5,665 bases of DNA from an uncultured Phascolarctobacterium sp. (GCA_900757795.1 CAAEPE010000032.1:1-5665), one strand, 5' to 3'. Positions 1 through 5,471 are shown, counted from the first letter of the stretch. Notes: generated by a model from the letters alone, not told the origin. A program made the numbers and translations.

Positions 1-47
1 CATAACCACTTTTTTCTTAAATTCGAAATTGTACTTAGTCATAAAAA

Positions 48-96
48 TACTGACCCCCAAATGCTAGATTTTTGGTCTAACATTCGGGGGTCAGTA
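48..96. repeat. 49-bp imperfect palindrome, IS3/IS150-like end pair or terminator
   Basis: An 11-bp perfect inverted repeat (TACTGACCCCC at 48-58, GGGGGTCAGTA at 86-96) continues inward after single mismatches as AATG/CATT (60-63/81-84) and TAGA/TCTA (65-68/76-79), closing on a 7-nt loop. On the minus strand the right arm starts as TGTACTGACCCCC and runs on to GTTAGACC. From memory this resembles the terminal repeats of IS150-group IS3 elements, but I could not check it. The other arm starts with AA in place of TG, so the copies are imperfect. No transposase lies between or beside them. Read on the minus strand the structure is followed by TATTTTTATG, so it could also act as a rho-independent terminator. 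Which role applies is open. Confidence 0.6.
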
Positions 97-288
97 CATA
101 AATACACCTTTAATAATCATTTTGCACCACCTTCAGAAATTTGAAATCACTATATTAACCATATAACCTATGAGTACTCATCATTACAAGATTAGTATAA
201 AAGAAGGTAAACAAAAAGTAAAATACCATTAAAAGCAAAAATTTATAACACATTAGTTATGTATTGTGTACCAAGGCCATCTATAAGA
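97..288. other. AT-rich gene-free stretch
   Basis: I see no convincing gene here on either strand. The only local structure of note is a perfect 12-bp palindrome, ATGAGTACTCAT, at 170-181. A 20-codon plus-strand frame opens within it but has no ribosome binding site. The stretch lies between the 48-96 palindrome and the terminator of the LysR gene. It looks like non-coding or decayed sequence. Confidence 0.5.
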
Positions 289-336
289 AAACGCTGCGAA
301 AACCATAATCACAAAATTATAATTTCCACAGCGTTG
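289..336 (-). terminator. Probable terminator of the LysR-type gene
   Basis: This is a long hairpin starting about 29 bases beyond the lysR stop codon. The outer stem is AACGCTG (290-296) with CAGCGTT (329-335), the middle stem GAAA (298-301) with TTTC (323-326), and the inner stem ATAAT (305-309) with ATTAT (316-320) around a 6-nt loop. On the minus strand the stem is followed by TTTTCTTAT, a short U-rich tail. The internal loops make it imperfect, but its position and tail fit rho-independent termination of the regulator transcript. Confidence 0.6.
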
Positions 337-364
337 TATTTATTATTCTTAAAAGCAAGCCTCT

Positions 365-1246
365 TTACTGCTTACAAAAATTTAGTTTTAGAAATTCCTG
401 AAATTGTTTTGCTACCAAACTTAACTTTTTATCTTTAAGCCACAGCAAGGATATCGGCCGCACACATTTCGGTTCAGTTATGGGTATGATTCTACAGCCA
501 TGATTATACATGCCGGACTGAATTGCAGTTTTATTAATTAAAGCAATTCCCAAATTTTCCTCAATTAAACTAGGAAACTGCGATTGGTAACATTCCATAA
601 CAATATTAGGTATAAAACCCGCTTTCTTACATAAATCGACAAAAATTTTACGCGAAGCTGAATCAGCAGGAAAAGAAAGAAATTTTTCATATTTTATTTG
701 CTCCAATTTTATGCAAGGCTGCGAAGCTAAAGAATGTTCACTCGAAACAACTAAATAAAGAGGTTCATACTCAATAATAAAGGACTCTATCTCCATATCT
801 GTAACCGCGATGCTGCTAAGGATAAAATCTATATGAGAATTATTTTTGAGAATAGAAACAATCTTTGAAGAAGGGACATAGGTTTGGCTAATAGTTACAT
901 TGGGAAAAGCCTCATGAAAGCTTTTCTGATAATTACGGGCAAAGCTGGTGCCTGTAACACCTAAGCGTAAGATTTTTTGTGATTGAACGTCAGCTTCCTG
1001 CATTTCGTATAGTGCCGCATTATATTCTTGTAATATTTTGTCAACATGACGGAGAAAAGTTTTTCCGTGGCAGGATAAGACAATATTTCTACCTTGTTTT
1101 ACAAAAAGCGGATAGCCAACTTCGTCACTAATACGTGCTATGGCACCGGAAAGAGCAGGCTGAGCTATTTGTAAATATTCCGCAGCCTTAGTCATATTTC
1201 CTACTTTAGCTAATACATAAAAGTATTCCATTTGATGGATATTCAT
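365..1246 (-). CDS. LysR-type transcriptional regulator
   Basis: The 293-residue product has the full length and layout of the LysR family. An N-terminal winged helix-turn-helix occupies about residues 1-60, with the helix-turn-helix at about 17-36 (NMTKAAEYLQIAQPALSGAI) and the typical wing around PLFVKQGR (46-53). A linker helix follows to about residue 88. A periplasmic-binding-protein-like effector domain then starts at KILRLGVTG (91-99) and runs to the end. The ATG start is supported by GAGGT at 1254-1258 with a 7-nt spacer. The residue after the recognition-helix motif QPALS is glycine, where arginine is common. It is transcribed away from the microprotein at 1423 and lies downstream of the malonate cluster on the same strand. 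LysR proteins commonly control the divergent gene and themselves. A role as malonate-responsive regulator of the mad genes is possible but only an inference. The effector cannot be read from the sequence. Confidence 0.93.
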   Translation of the reverse strand: MNIHQMEYFYVLAKVGNMTKAAEYLQIAQPALSGAIARISDEVGYPLFVKQGRNIVLSCHGKTFLRHVDKILQEYNAALYEMQEADVQSQKILRLGVTGTSFARNYQKSFHEAFPNVTISQTYVPSSKIVSILKNNSHIDFILSSIAVTDMEIESFIIEYEPLYLVVSSEHSLASQPCIKLEQIKYEKFLSFPADSASRKIFVDLCKKAGFIPNIVMECYQSQFPSLIEENLGIALINKTAIQSGMYNHGCRIIPITEPKCVRPISLLWLKDKKLSLVAKQFQEFLKLNFCKQ

Positions 1247-1287
1247 AATAGAAACCTCGCTAATCTTATTACAACATTTAGAAAGAG

Positions 1288-1339
1288 AAAAGCACGCTGC
1301 GCCAAAACCATAATGTTTATATTATTGATTTCTGCTTTT
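1288..1339. promoter_or_regulatory. Nested inverted repeats upstream of lysR
   Basis: The outer arms AAAAGCA (1288-1294) and TGCTTTT (1333-1339) are a perfect 7-bp inverted repeat. Inside them, ATAAT (1310-1314) and ATTAT (1321-1325) form a second one around GTTTAT. The inner AT-rich dyad is similar in size to a LysR-type recognition site, although the spacing is T-N12-A rather than the classical T-N11-A. It lies 42 or more bases upstream of the lysR start, where an autoregulatory site would be expected. A weak extended -10 for lysR (TGTAAT on the minus strand, 1268-1273) lies between it and the start codon. Confidence 0.4.
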
Positions 1340-1363
1340 ATTCATATTAGACTTACTATGAAT
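1340..1363. promoter_or_regulatory. Candidate LysR operator overlapping the -35 region
   Basis: ATTCATA (1340-1346) and TATGAAT (1357-1363) form a perfect 7-bp inverted repeat with a 10-bp spacer. The spacer contains the -35 box of the plus-strand promoter at 1348-1376. Its placement between the divergent regulator and microprotein genes is typical of a LysR-type control site. A protein bound here would directly contact or block RNA polymerase. Assigning it to this LysR protein is an inference. Confidence 0.45.
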
Positions 1364-1376
1364 TTAAAGCTATAAT
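1348..1376 (+). promoter_or_regulatory. Sigma-70-type promoter of the 42-codon gene
   Basis: The -10 box TATAAT (1371-1376) is a perfect consensus. TAGACT (1348-1353) matches the -35 consensus at four of six positions, and the spacer is exactly 17 bp. The promoter points to the small gene starting at 1423 and predicts a leader of about 40 nt. The weak -35 inside an inverted repeat suggests regulation by a bound protein. Confidence 0.6.
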
Positions 1377-1422
1377 TAATGCATAACAGGAGTAATCCTA
1401 AAATAAAAAAGAGGTGTTGAAT

Positions 1423-1551
1423 ATGTTAACCAAACAAACTTTGATTGTGATTCTTCCAAGTATTTTAGCAATGTATTCCTTAAGCAGAAAATACACCTAC
1501 ATGGCAGTGGCAATTATGGCTTTAGCTATATGCGCTATGTTCCATATTTGA
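1423..1551 (+). CDS. 42-residue two-helix membrane microprotein, function unknown
   Basis: This short frame starts with ATG, preceded by GAGGTG (1411-1416) with a 6-nt spacer, and ends in TGA. The product begins MLTKQTLIVILPSILAMYSL and ends in AICAMFHI. Two hydrophobic segments are visible, at about residues 6-19 and 28-41. They are split by the polar, basic turn SRKYTY (21-26), so it should form a helical hairpin in the membrane with a positively charged loop. A consensus promoter stands upstream (1348-1376) and a strong terminator downstream (1587-1630), so it forms a complete monocistronic unit. It is divergent from lysR and therefore a likely target of that regulator. I do not recognise the family. 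It could be a small accessory subunit of a transporter or membrane pump, a regulator of one, or the remnant of a larger membrane protein. The intact expression signals argue against a remnant. Confidence 0.65.
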   Translation: MLTKQTLIVILPSILAMYSLSRKYTYMAVAIMALAICAMFHI

Positions 1552-1586
1552 ATCACAAAAAACTTCATTAAATAAAATTTATAAAG

Positions 1587-1630
1587 AAACAGCAAGCTGT
1601 CTTACTGCAAGGTGCCACAGCTTGCTGTTT
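1587..1630. terminator. Bidirectional rho-independent terminator
   Basis: A perfect 14-bp stem (AAACAGCAAGCTGT at 1587-1600, ACAGCTTGCTGTTT at 1617-1630) encloses a 16-nt loop. On the plus strand it is followed by TTCATTTTATTTTAT. On the minus strand the stem ends in TTT and continues CTTTATAAATTTTATTT. It lies between the ends of two converging genes, the microprotein and the thioesterase, and can end both transcripts. Confidence 0.9.
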
Positions 1631-1647
1631 TTCATTTTATTTTATAA

Positions 1648-1678
1648 ATTGCTAGCGTTAAAGCTTTGTAATAGCAAT
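1648..1678 (-). terminator. Secondary hairpin just after the thioesterase gene
   Basis: ATTGCTA (1648-1654) pairs with TAGCAAT (1672-1678), and inside it TTA (1658-1660) with TAA (1669-1671) after a 3-nt bulge. On the minus strand it begins about 10 bases after the thioesterase stop and is followed by TTATAAAAT. It is a weaker stem than the one at 1587-1630, and may protect the 3' end or assist termination. Confidence 0.4.
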
Positions 1679-1687
1679 AGTGTAGTT

Positions 1688-2113
1688 TTACCATTTCTCC
1701 GGCACTTCACGCAATTTATCCATCACAAACATAATATAGGTAACATTACAGATAACATTGCCTGCGTCATCCCTAATTTTTGCTTCTAAATTAATTGTTG
1801 ATTGTCCGTTGTGTATAATTTCGCTGGTCACAGTTAAAGCTCCCAAACCGCGCACATTGCTGATATAGTTAACATTCATGTTTAAGGTAGTACAAATTTT
1901 ACCAACCGAAGCACAGGTAATTCCGGTAACACAATCCGCCAAAGCGGCCATTGCGCCGCCGTGCACTCCCAGCCAATGATTAGTATGAATATCAAAATCA
2001 ATAGGCATTTCTAAAGTAGCTCCACCGCAATGCACTTCTTTAATTTGAATTTTTAAGACGTTCATAAAAGCATTAGAGCTCCACATTTTACGAATAGTTT
2101 TTTCAGGTTCCAT
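1688..2113 (-). CDS. PaaI-like hotdog-fold acyl-CoA thioesterase
   Basis: The 141-residue product is the usual size for a single hotdog domain. It carries the PaaI-type core: LGVHGGAMAALAD at about residues 48-60, with the HGG motif (51-53) and the likely catalytic aspartate D60 in the following helix. The strands TLNMNVNYI (76-84) and ATLEMPID come from the sheet that forms the acyl channel. Such enzymes hydrolyse acyl-CoA or acyl-carrier thioesters in the cytoplasm as tetramers. I start it at the ATG at 2113, which has GAGGTG (2120-2125) six bases upstream. The in-frame GTG at 2122 lies inside that ribosome binding site and is unlikely to be used. It is the last gene of the minus-strand series before the terminator, 107 bases after the AEC gene. 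It could clear non-productive acyl-CoA or acyl-ACP species formed around malonate metabolism, but the substrate is unknown. Confidence 0.88.
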   Translation of the reverse strand: MEPEKTIRKMWSSNAFMNVLKIQIKEVHCGGATLEMPIDFDIHTNHWLGVHGGAMAALADCVTGITCASVGKICTTLNMNVNYISNVRGLGALTVTSEIIHNGQSTINLEAKIRDDAGNVICNVTYIMFVMDKLREVPEKW

Positions 2114-2212
2114 TTTTATCACCTCGTATAATAAAGTAGTAGTATTTATAGTCCCTCTCCAAGGACTGTATGCTATACTGTTAGAGATACTGTGGATTGG
2201 TTTTTATCACCT
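2113..2212 (-). repeat. Duplicated 12-mer containing a ribosome binding site
   Basis: TTTTTATCACCT occurs at 2113-2124 and again at 2201-2212. The first copy is the ribosome binding site and spacer of the thioesterase (AGGTGATAAAAA on the minus strand, followed by TGG, which completes the ATG). The second copy is followed by CC, so no ATG results. A GTG at 2208-2210 would open a 9-codon frame ending at 2181. It may be a leader peptide or the trace of a local duplication. Confidence 0.4.
2147..2193 (-). promoter_or_regulatory. Dyad and three phased ACTGT repeats upstream of the thioesterase
   Basis: ACTGT occurs at 2165-2169, 2177-2181 and 2189-2193, that is three direct repeats with an exact 12-bp period. 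The second and third extend to ATACTGT. Overlapping the first copy is a hairpin in which TATAGTCC (2147-2154) pairs with GGACTGTA (2163-2170), including one G-U pair. On the minus strand the block lies 34 to 80 bases upstream of the thioesterase ATG, followed by a possible -10 (TATAAA, 2145-2150). This looks like a binding array or leader element giving the thioesterase its own control. No protein can be named. Confidence 0.35.
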
Positions 2213-2220
2213 TTCTGCTT

Positions 2221-3180
2221 TTAAAAATATACGTTGACAATAGTCATATACACTGGAATTACTAACAATCCAAATAAAATCGTAATAAAGCTCAGCGCCG
2301 CAGCATATTGACTGTCGCCTCCATACTGCTTGCAAACTATAGCCATCTGCGTCATCGCCGGCATAGCGGCCTGCATCGTAAATACCTTGACAGAAATAGG
2401 CGCTACTGCTATTAAAGGTACTAAAGCAAGCACGCATAAAGGGCAAACTAAAAACCGTCCTACTAAGCCAAAAACAATATCCTTTTCAAAATTAAATTCC
2501 CGCAAGTTTATTTTGCTTATTTCTATACCTATGAAAACGAGGGACAGCGGTGTAGTTAAATTTCCTACATACTGAAAACCGCGCAGCAAAAAGCGCGGCA
2601 GCTGTATATTGAAAACAATGAGCAAAATTGCCGCAGCAAATCCCATTAAGGGCGGCGACCATAATTTTTGTAAAACCTTTTTGGAAAAAAGCTTTTCGTG
2701 GGTTCCCGTTACATCAGCAACAATATTCTGCACGCCTAAGGTCCAAAAAAAGATTAAATTCACCATATAATAAAGCATTACCGAAGGAATACTTTCATCT
2801 CCAAATAAAGCTAAATTGACAGGCAGACCTATAAACATCGTATTGGCAATAAAAAAGTTAGTGGTAAAAACGCCTCGCCGTCCGGAACGAACTGCCAAAA
2901 GCTTGGCAAAAAATTTCCCCACAAGCATAGCCAACAGCATGGAACCCACCGGCAGCAGCATATCCGGTGCCAGCTGTAATAATTTTTCCAGAGTAAAATT
3001 TTTAGTCAGACTGGTAATCATATATAGCGGCAAGGAAATAGAGGTAACTAATTTGGCTATTAAAGCGCTGCTTTGCTCGTCAAACCAGCCTTTTTTACTT
3101 AACCAATATCCTATGCCCACTACAAAAACTATGGTAAAAATACCGTCTAAAGCCTGCAAAACAAAATTTATCATCAGCAT
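2221..3180 (-). CDS. AEC-family (auxin efflux carrier/MdcF-type) membrane transporter
   Basis: The 319-residue, very hydrophobic product has the length and roughly ten membrane segments of AEC permeases (TC 2.A.69). Family signatures are ANTMFIGLPVNLALFGDE in the first half (112-129), TTPLSLVFIGIEIS (209-222), and AAMPAMTQMAIVCKQYGGD (271-289), followed by the last helix pair. A charged central loop (about 157-176) separates the two halves. I start it at the ATG at 3180, six bases after GAGGA (3187-3191). A second ATG at 3174 is possible. The longer TTG frame from 3207 would place a coding start inside a hairpin and is unlikely. AEC proteins include MdcF, the malonate carrier of biotin-independent malonate decarboxylase operons. 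With MadLM in the same cluster this may be a second malonate or product transporter, but AEC members also carry malate, lactate and other anions, so the substrate is inferred. Confidence 0.9.
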   Translation of the reverse strand: MLMINFVLQALDGIFTIVFVVGIGYWLSKKGWFDEQSSALIAKLVTSISLPLYMITSLTKNFTLEKLLQLAPDMLLPVGSMLLAMLVGKFFAKLLAVRSGRRGVFTTNFFIANTMFIGLPVNLALFGDESIPSVMLYYMVNLIFFWTLGVQNIVADVTGTHEKLFSKKVLQKLWSPPLMGFAAAILLIVFNIQLPRFLLRGFQYVGNLTTPLSLVFIGIEISKINLREFNFEKDIVFGLVGRFLVCPLCVLALVPLIAVAPISVKVFTMQAAMPAMTQMAIVCKQYGGDSQYAAALSFITILFGLLVIPVYMTIVNVYF

Positions 3181-3207
3181 ATCCTTTCCTCGCCGCTTAA
3201 TGCACAA

Positions 3208-3234
3208 TAAGGTTCGGCTTGTTACCGAACCTTA
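3208..3234 (-). other. Intercistronic hairpin between the CitG-like and AEC genes
   Basis: TAAGGTTCGG (3208-3217) pairs perfectly with CCGAACCTTA (3225-3234) around a 7-nt loop. Neither strand has a U-tract after it, so it is not a standard terminator. It lies in the 125-base gap directly before the AEC ribosome binding site. It may be a processing or stability element that separates expression of the biosynthetic gene from that of the permease. Confidence 0.6.
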
Positions 3235-3236
3235 CT

Positions 3237-3264
3237 ATGCAAAAAGGAGGAGTCTTTTTAGCAT
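3237..3264. other. Second intercistronic stem-loop
   Basis: ATGC plus AAAAAG (3237-3246) pairs with CTTTTT (3254-3259), then after one bulged base with GCAT (3261-3264). The loop is 7 nt. Only the plus strand is followed by a T-run (TTTTG), and no plus-strand gene lies to its left. On the minus strand it stands in tandem just before the 3208-3234 hairpin, as part of the same mRNA gap. Confidence 0.4.
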
Positions 3265-3305
3265 TTTTGTTATATGTCAAAGAATTCCCCAATATACCAA
3301 TGTCC

Positions 3306-4268
3306 CTAAAATATATCGTATGGAAATTCCTTATTTTCAAGTAAATATAAAGTTATAGTTATGGATAGCAAATCAGCACTACCGCCGGGGCTTATACGTT
3401 TAGCTTCAAAATATTTTTCTGCTTTAGCGATGGCTTTTCTTCCCAAATCAGTAAACACACCGCCTAGCGCTAAAATATTAGCAGCTATATTTTGAACCTC
3501 AACCAAAGTTGCTAAATTTGTACGCCAAACTACATTGCTGTCTTCCACTACTGTCATAAGTGTAATAAGCGTCTGTACAAGAGCATCATTTAGATTTGCG
3601 CCCTTGTCAATGGCCTCTTGCAGCGCCGGTAATCCGTGTTTAATAACACTGGGAAAACCTTTTTCTACCTCGCCGCGAATACCGGTAATGCCGCTCTCTT
3701 TAAAAAGCTTTTCACCGGCTGTAGTTCCCCTATACGCTAATGAACGCAATTCTTTATCAACTAATCCGGCAGTCATATTTTTTATCAGCGGAATAATTGC
3801 TTGCCTGTCGCCGCCATGGCTCATAGCATAGCCTGCCACCCCGCTTACTAAGCCACCGGCAAAAAGGATACCTCTTTGAGTATTGATACCCTTAGTTACT
3901 CGTAATAATTCACGTTCAGCAGTAATTCCATAAGAACGAATTTTTTTTAACAATTCATCAAGAGAACCTTGATGAGCCGTACCAATATCCTGCAAATCCT
4001 GAAAAGCCTTGCTCAATACCGCAGAACTCATCATAAAAGTTATAATACTCATATCATTATGAGAACCATTGGATAATCTTGTTACCAAACCTGGTTTTGG
4101 ATGTGTATTAACCTCTAGTAAAATAGCCTGCGTTAAATACTGACTAGTTTTCTGTAAGTCAGCATCAAAGGAGGAAAGCTGGCAAGTGTAATACTGGTTA
4201 ATTATTTTTATTTCATCGTTGTCTACTCTTTGAAGAAAAATATTTTGCTCATTCATAACACTAACCAA
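3306..4268 (-). CDS. mdcB: Triphosphoribosyl-dephospho-CoA synthase (CitG/MdcB family)
   Basis: Enzymes of this family join ATP and 3'-dephospho-CoA to make 2'-(5''-triphosphoribosyl)-3'-dephospho-CoA, the precursor of the prosthetic group of the citrate lyase or malonate decarboxylase acyl carrier protein. The full motif set is present: HPKPGLV (56-62), NGSHNDM (67-73), TKGINTQRG (125-133), TTAGEKL (182-188), GIRGE (196-200), EDSNVVWR (242-249) and SPGGSADLL (293-301). The segment NTHKG of typical members reads NTQRG here. At 320 residues it has a longer N-terminus than usual, with about 38 residues before the conserved domain. The TTG start at 4268 has GAGGAG four bases upstream. The ATG at 4256 is the alternative, but would leave a 16-base gap. 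It follows madM by 39 bases, probably in the same operon. The madLM context points to malonate decarboxylase rather than citrate lyase, so the symbol follows the MdcB naming. A Malonomonas-style mad name may be more exact. Confidence 0.9.
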   Translation of the reverse strand: MVSVMNEQNIFLQRVDNDEIKIINQYYTCQLSSFDADLQKTSQYLTQAILLEVNTHPKPGLVTRLSNGSHNDMSIITFMMSSAVLSKAFQDLQDIGTAHQGSLDELLKKIRSYGITAERELLRVTKGINTQRGILFAGGLVSGVAGYAMSHGGDRQAIIPLIKNMTAGLVDKELRSLAYRGTTAGEKLFKESGITGIRGEVEKGFPSVIKHGLPALQEAIDKGANLNDALVQTLITLMTVVEDSNVVWRTNLATLVEVQNIAANILALGGVFTDLGRKAIAKAEKYFEAKRISPGGSADLLSITITLYLLENKEFPYDIF

Positions 4269-4307
4269 CTTTCTCCTCAGCTTCTGCTTAATATTATACT
4301 ATATTGA

Positions 4308-5063
4308 TTAACCAAAAATTGCTTTAGTCAGCAAGTAGAAAATGGACGGGAAGGTCAAGCAACCGGAACCGGTATAGAAGGTTGCCGTCATTGCACAATA
4401 GGGAACCAATTTAGGGTCAACTGCTGCCATACCGGCTGCAGTACCGGAAGTAGTACCCATGATACCGCCAAATACCATTGCAGATTGCGGATTATTCAAA
4501 CCAATCATTTTAGCAACAAACGGAGTCATAATCATAACTAAAACGGATTTTACAACACCTGCTGCAATAGAAATTGCAATTACCTCGGAAGATGCACCCA
4601 ATGCAGCACCAGTTACAGGACCAACAACGAAAGTTGCAACGCCAGCGCCAATGGTACAAAGATCAACAGGAGAACGATAGCCAAACATATAGGCAATGGC
4701 GACGCCCGCAATCCAAGATGTAACAAGGCCAAATACCAAGGACAATACGCCAACGACACCTACTTTTTTAATTTCGCGTAGGTCAGCGCCGAAAGCAGTA
4801 GATACGATAGCAAAGTCACGGAACATTGCACCGCCCATCATGCCGATACCGGCAAACATAGGAATGGAAGCAATACCTTTAGCACCGTGGCCAATATAAG
4901 CCAAAACCAAGCCTAAGAAAATGGCTACTGCGGAGCCATGAATACGGCCTTTGGTTAAACCTGCCATTTTATAAGCGATTAAGTTAGTAATACCGATAAG
5001 AACGAATGCAAAAATCAGGCCGTTCTTGGTCAATACTTTAGTTAACATTGCCATTAAATCCAT
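4308..5063 (-). CDS. madM: Malonate transporter subunit MadM
   Basis: The 251-residue integral membrane protein matches the MadM family in length and in its glycine- and alanine-rich helices. Recognisable stretches are LTKNGLIFAFVLIGITNLIAYKM near the N-terminus (about 11-33), GRIHGSAVAIFLGLVLAYIG (39-58), MFAGIGMMGGAMFRDFAIV (69-87), GAGVATFVVGPVTGAALGA (139-157), and MVFGGIMGTTSGTAAGMAAVD towards the C-terminus (196-216). I estimate about seven to nine membrane segments. In Malonomonas rubra, MadM works with MadL as a Na+-dependent malonate importer, and both subunits are needed. The ATG start follows a near-perfect AGGAGGTG (5070-5077) with a 6-nt spacer. The gap from madL is only 17 bases, so translation of the pair is closely linked. 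The gene is complete. Confidence 0.94.
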   Translation of the reverse strand: MDLMAMLTKVLTKNGLIFAFVLIGITNLIAYKMAGLTKGRIHGSAVAIFLGLVLAYIGHGAKGIASIPMFAGIGMMGGAMFRDFAIVSTAFGADLREIKKVGVVGVLSLVFGLVTSWIAGVAIAYMFGYRSPVDLCTIGAGVATFVVGPVTGAALGASSEVIAISIAAGVVKSVLVMIMTPFVAKMIGLNNPQSAMVFGGIMGTTSGTAAGMAAVDPKLVPYCAMTATFYTGSGCLTFPSIFYLLTKAIFG

Positions 5064-5080
5064 GATTTACACCTCCTATT

Positions 5081-5440
5081 TTATTTTTGACCGCCCATTT
5101 TACTCAAAAGCGGAATGCAGATGAATCCTAAAACGATACCCAAAACGCCACCTAAAACTGCTACGGCACCGCCGGAAAGAGCAGCTGCTACGTTTTGAAT
5201 AGAACTCATTGCAACAACAATAGGAATGTACATTGCAGACCAGAAAGCAATGCCTTCCTGGCTTTTTTTATCAAGCCAACCTGCGTCAATGCCCTTATTA
5301 CTAAGAATAATCAGGAACAGCATGGCAAAACCAACGCCACCAACATTAGCTTTTACACCAAGCAAAGCACCAAGAATATCACCAAGATATACACCAGTTA
5401 AATAGCAGAATGCCAGTAATGCAACACCATAAATAACCAT
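5081..5440 (-). CDS. madL: Malonate transporter subunit MadL
   Basis: The 119-residue membrane protein has the size and pattern of MadL, the smaller subunit of the MadLM malonate carrier. About four membrane segments can be placed (near 2-18, 33-48, 67-85 and 89-112). Typical elements are TGVYLGDILGALLGVKANVGG (15-35), NKGIDAGWLDKKSQEGIAFW in the loop and start of the third helix (48-67), and the glycine-rich last helix. The ATG start is preceded by AAGGTGG (5448-5454). It stands directly before madM and 101 bases after the biotin carrier gene, the BCCP-L-M order seen in Malonomonas rubra. Inside the gap is an 11-bp hairpin (5472-5500). Confidence 0.93.
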   Translation of the reverse strand: MVIYGVALLAFCYLTGVYLGDILGALLGVKANVGGVGFAMLFLIILSNKGIDAGWLDKKSQEGIAFWSAMYIPIVVAMSSIQNVAAALSGGAVAVLGGVLGIVLGFICIPLLSKMGGQK

Positions 5441-5471
5441 TATTACACCACCTTAGTACAATTTTTTATTA

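Noticed and set aside
170..232. 20-codon plus-strand frame from the ATG at 170
   Set aside because: There is no ribosome binding site or promoter, the composition is lysine-rich as expected in A-rich DNA, and the ATG is part of a palindrome.
1..364. Search for tRNA, CRISPR or riboswitch in the left gene-free region
   Set aside because: No repeat-spacer pattern, cloverleaf or known aptamer core was seen, only the palindrome, the lysR terminator and AT-rich sequence.
2207..2446. 79-codon minus-strand frame overlapping the end of the AEC gene
   Set aside because: It is in another frame of the real transporter gene, whose C-terminal motifs are continuous to the stop at 2221.
3245..3250. AGGAGG-like ribosome binding site on the plus strand
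   Set aside because: No start codon at proper distance opens a plausible gene. The motif is in the loop of a hairpin.
2816..3358. 180-codon open frame on the plus strand
   Set aside because: It lies antisense to the AEC transporter and its leader, has no good ribosome binding site, and the basic, low-complexity product fits a shadow of the hydrophobic gene on the other strand.
3535..3831. 98-codon plus-strand open frame
   Set aside because: It is wholly antisense to the CitG/MdcB-like gene, whose conserved motifs are all intact. No family pattern is seen.
4293..4298. TATAAT on the minus strand between madM and the CitG-like gene
   Set aside because: No reasonable -35 box lies 16-18 bases upstream. 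In a 39-base AT-rich gap such a match is expected by chance.
4459..4899. Two plus-strand open frames (4459-4680 and 4696-4899)
   Set aside because: Both are antisense to madM. Their Thr/Pro/Ala-rich composition mirrors the glycine- and alanine-rich codons of that gene.
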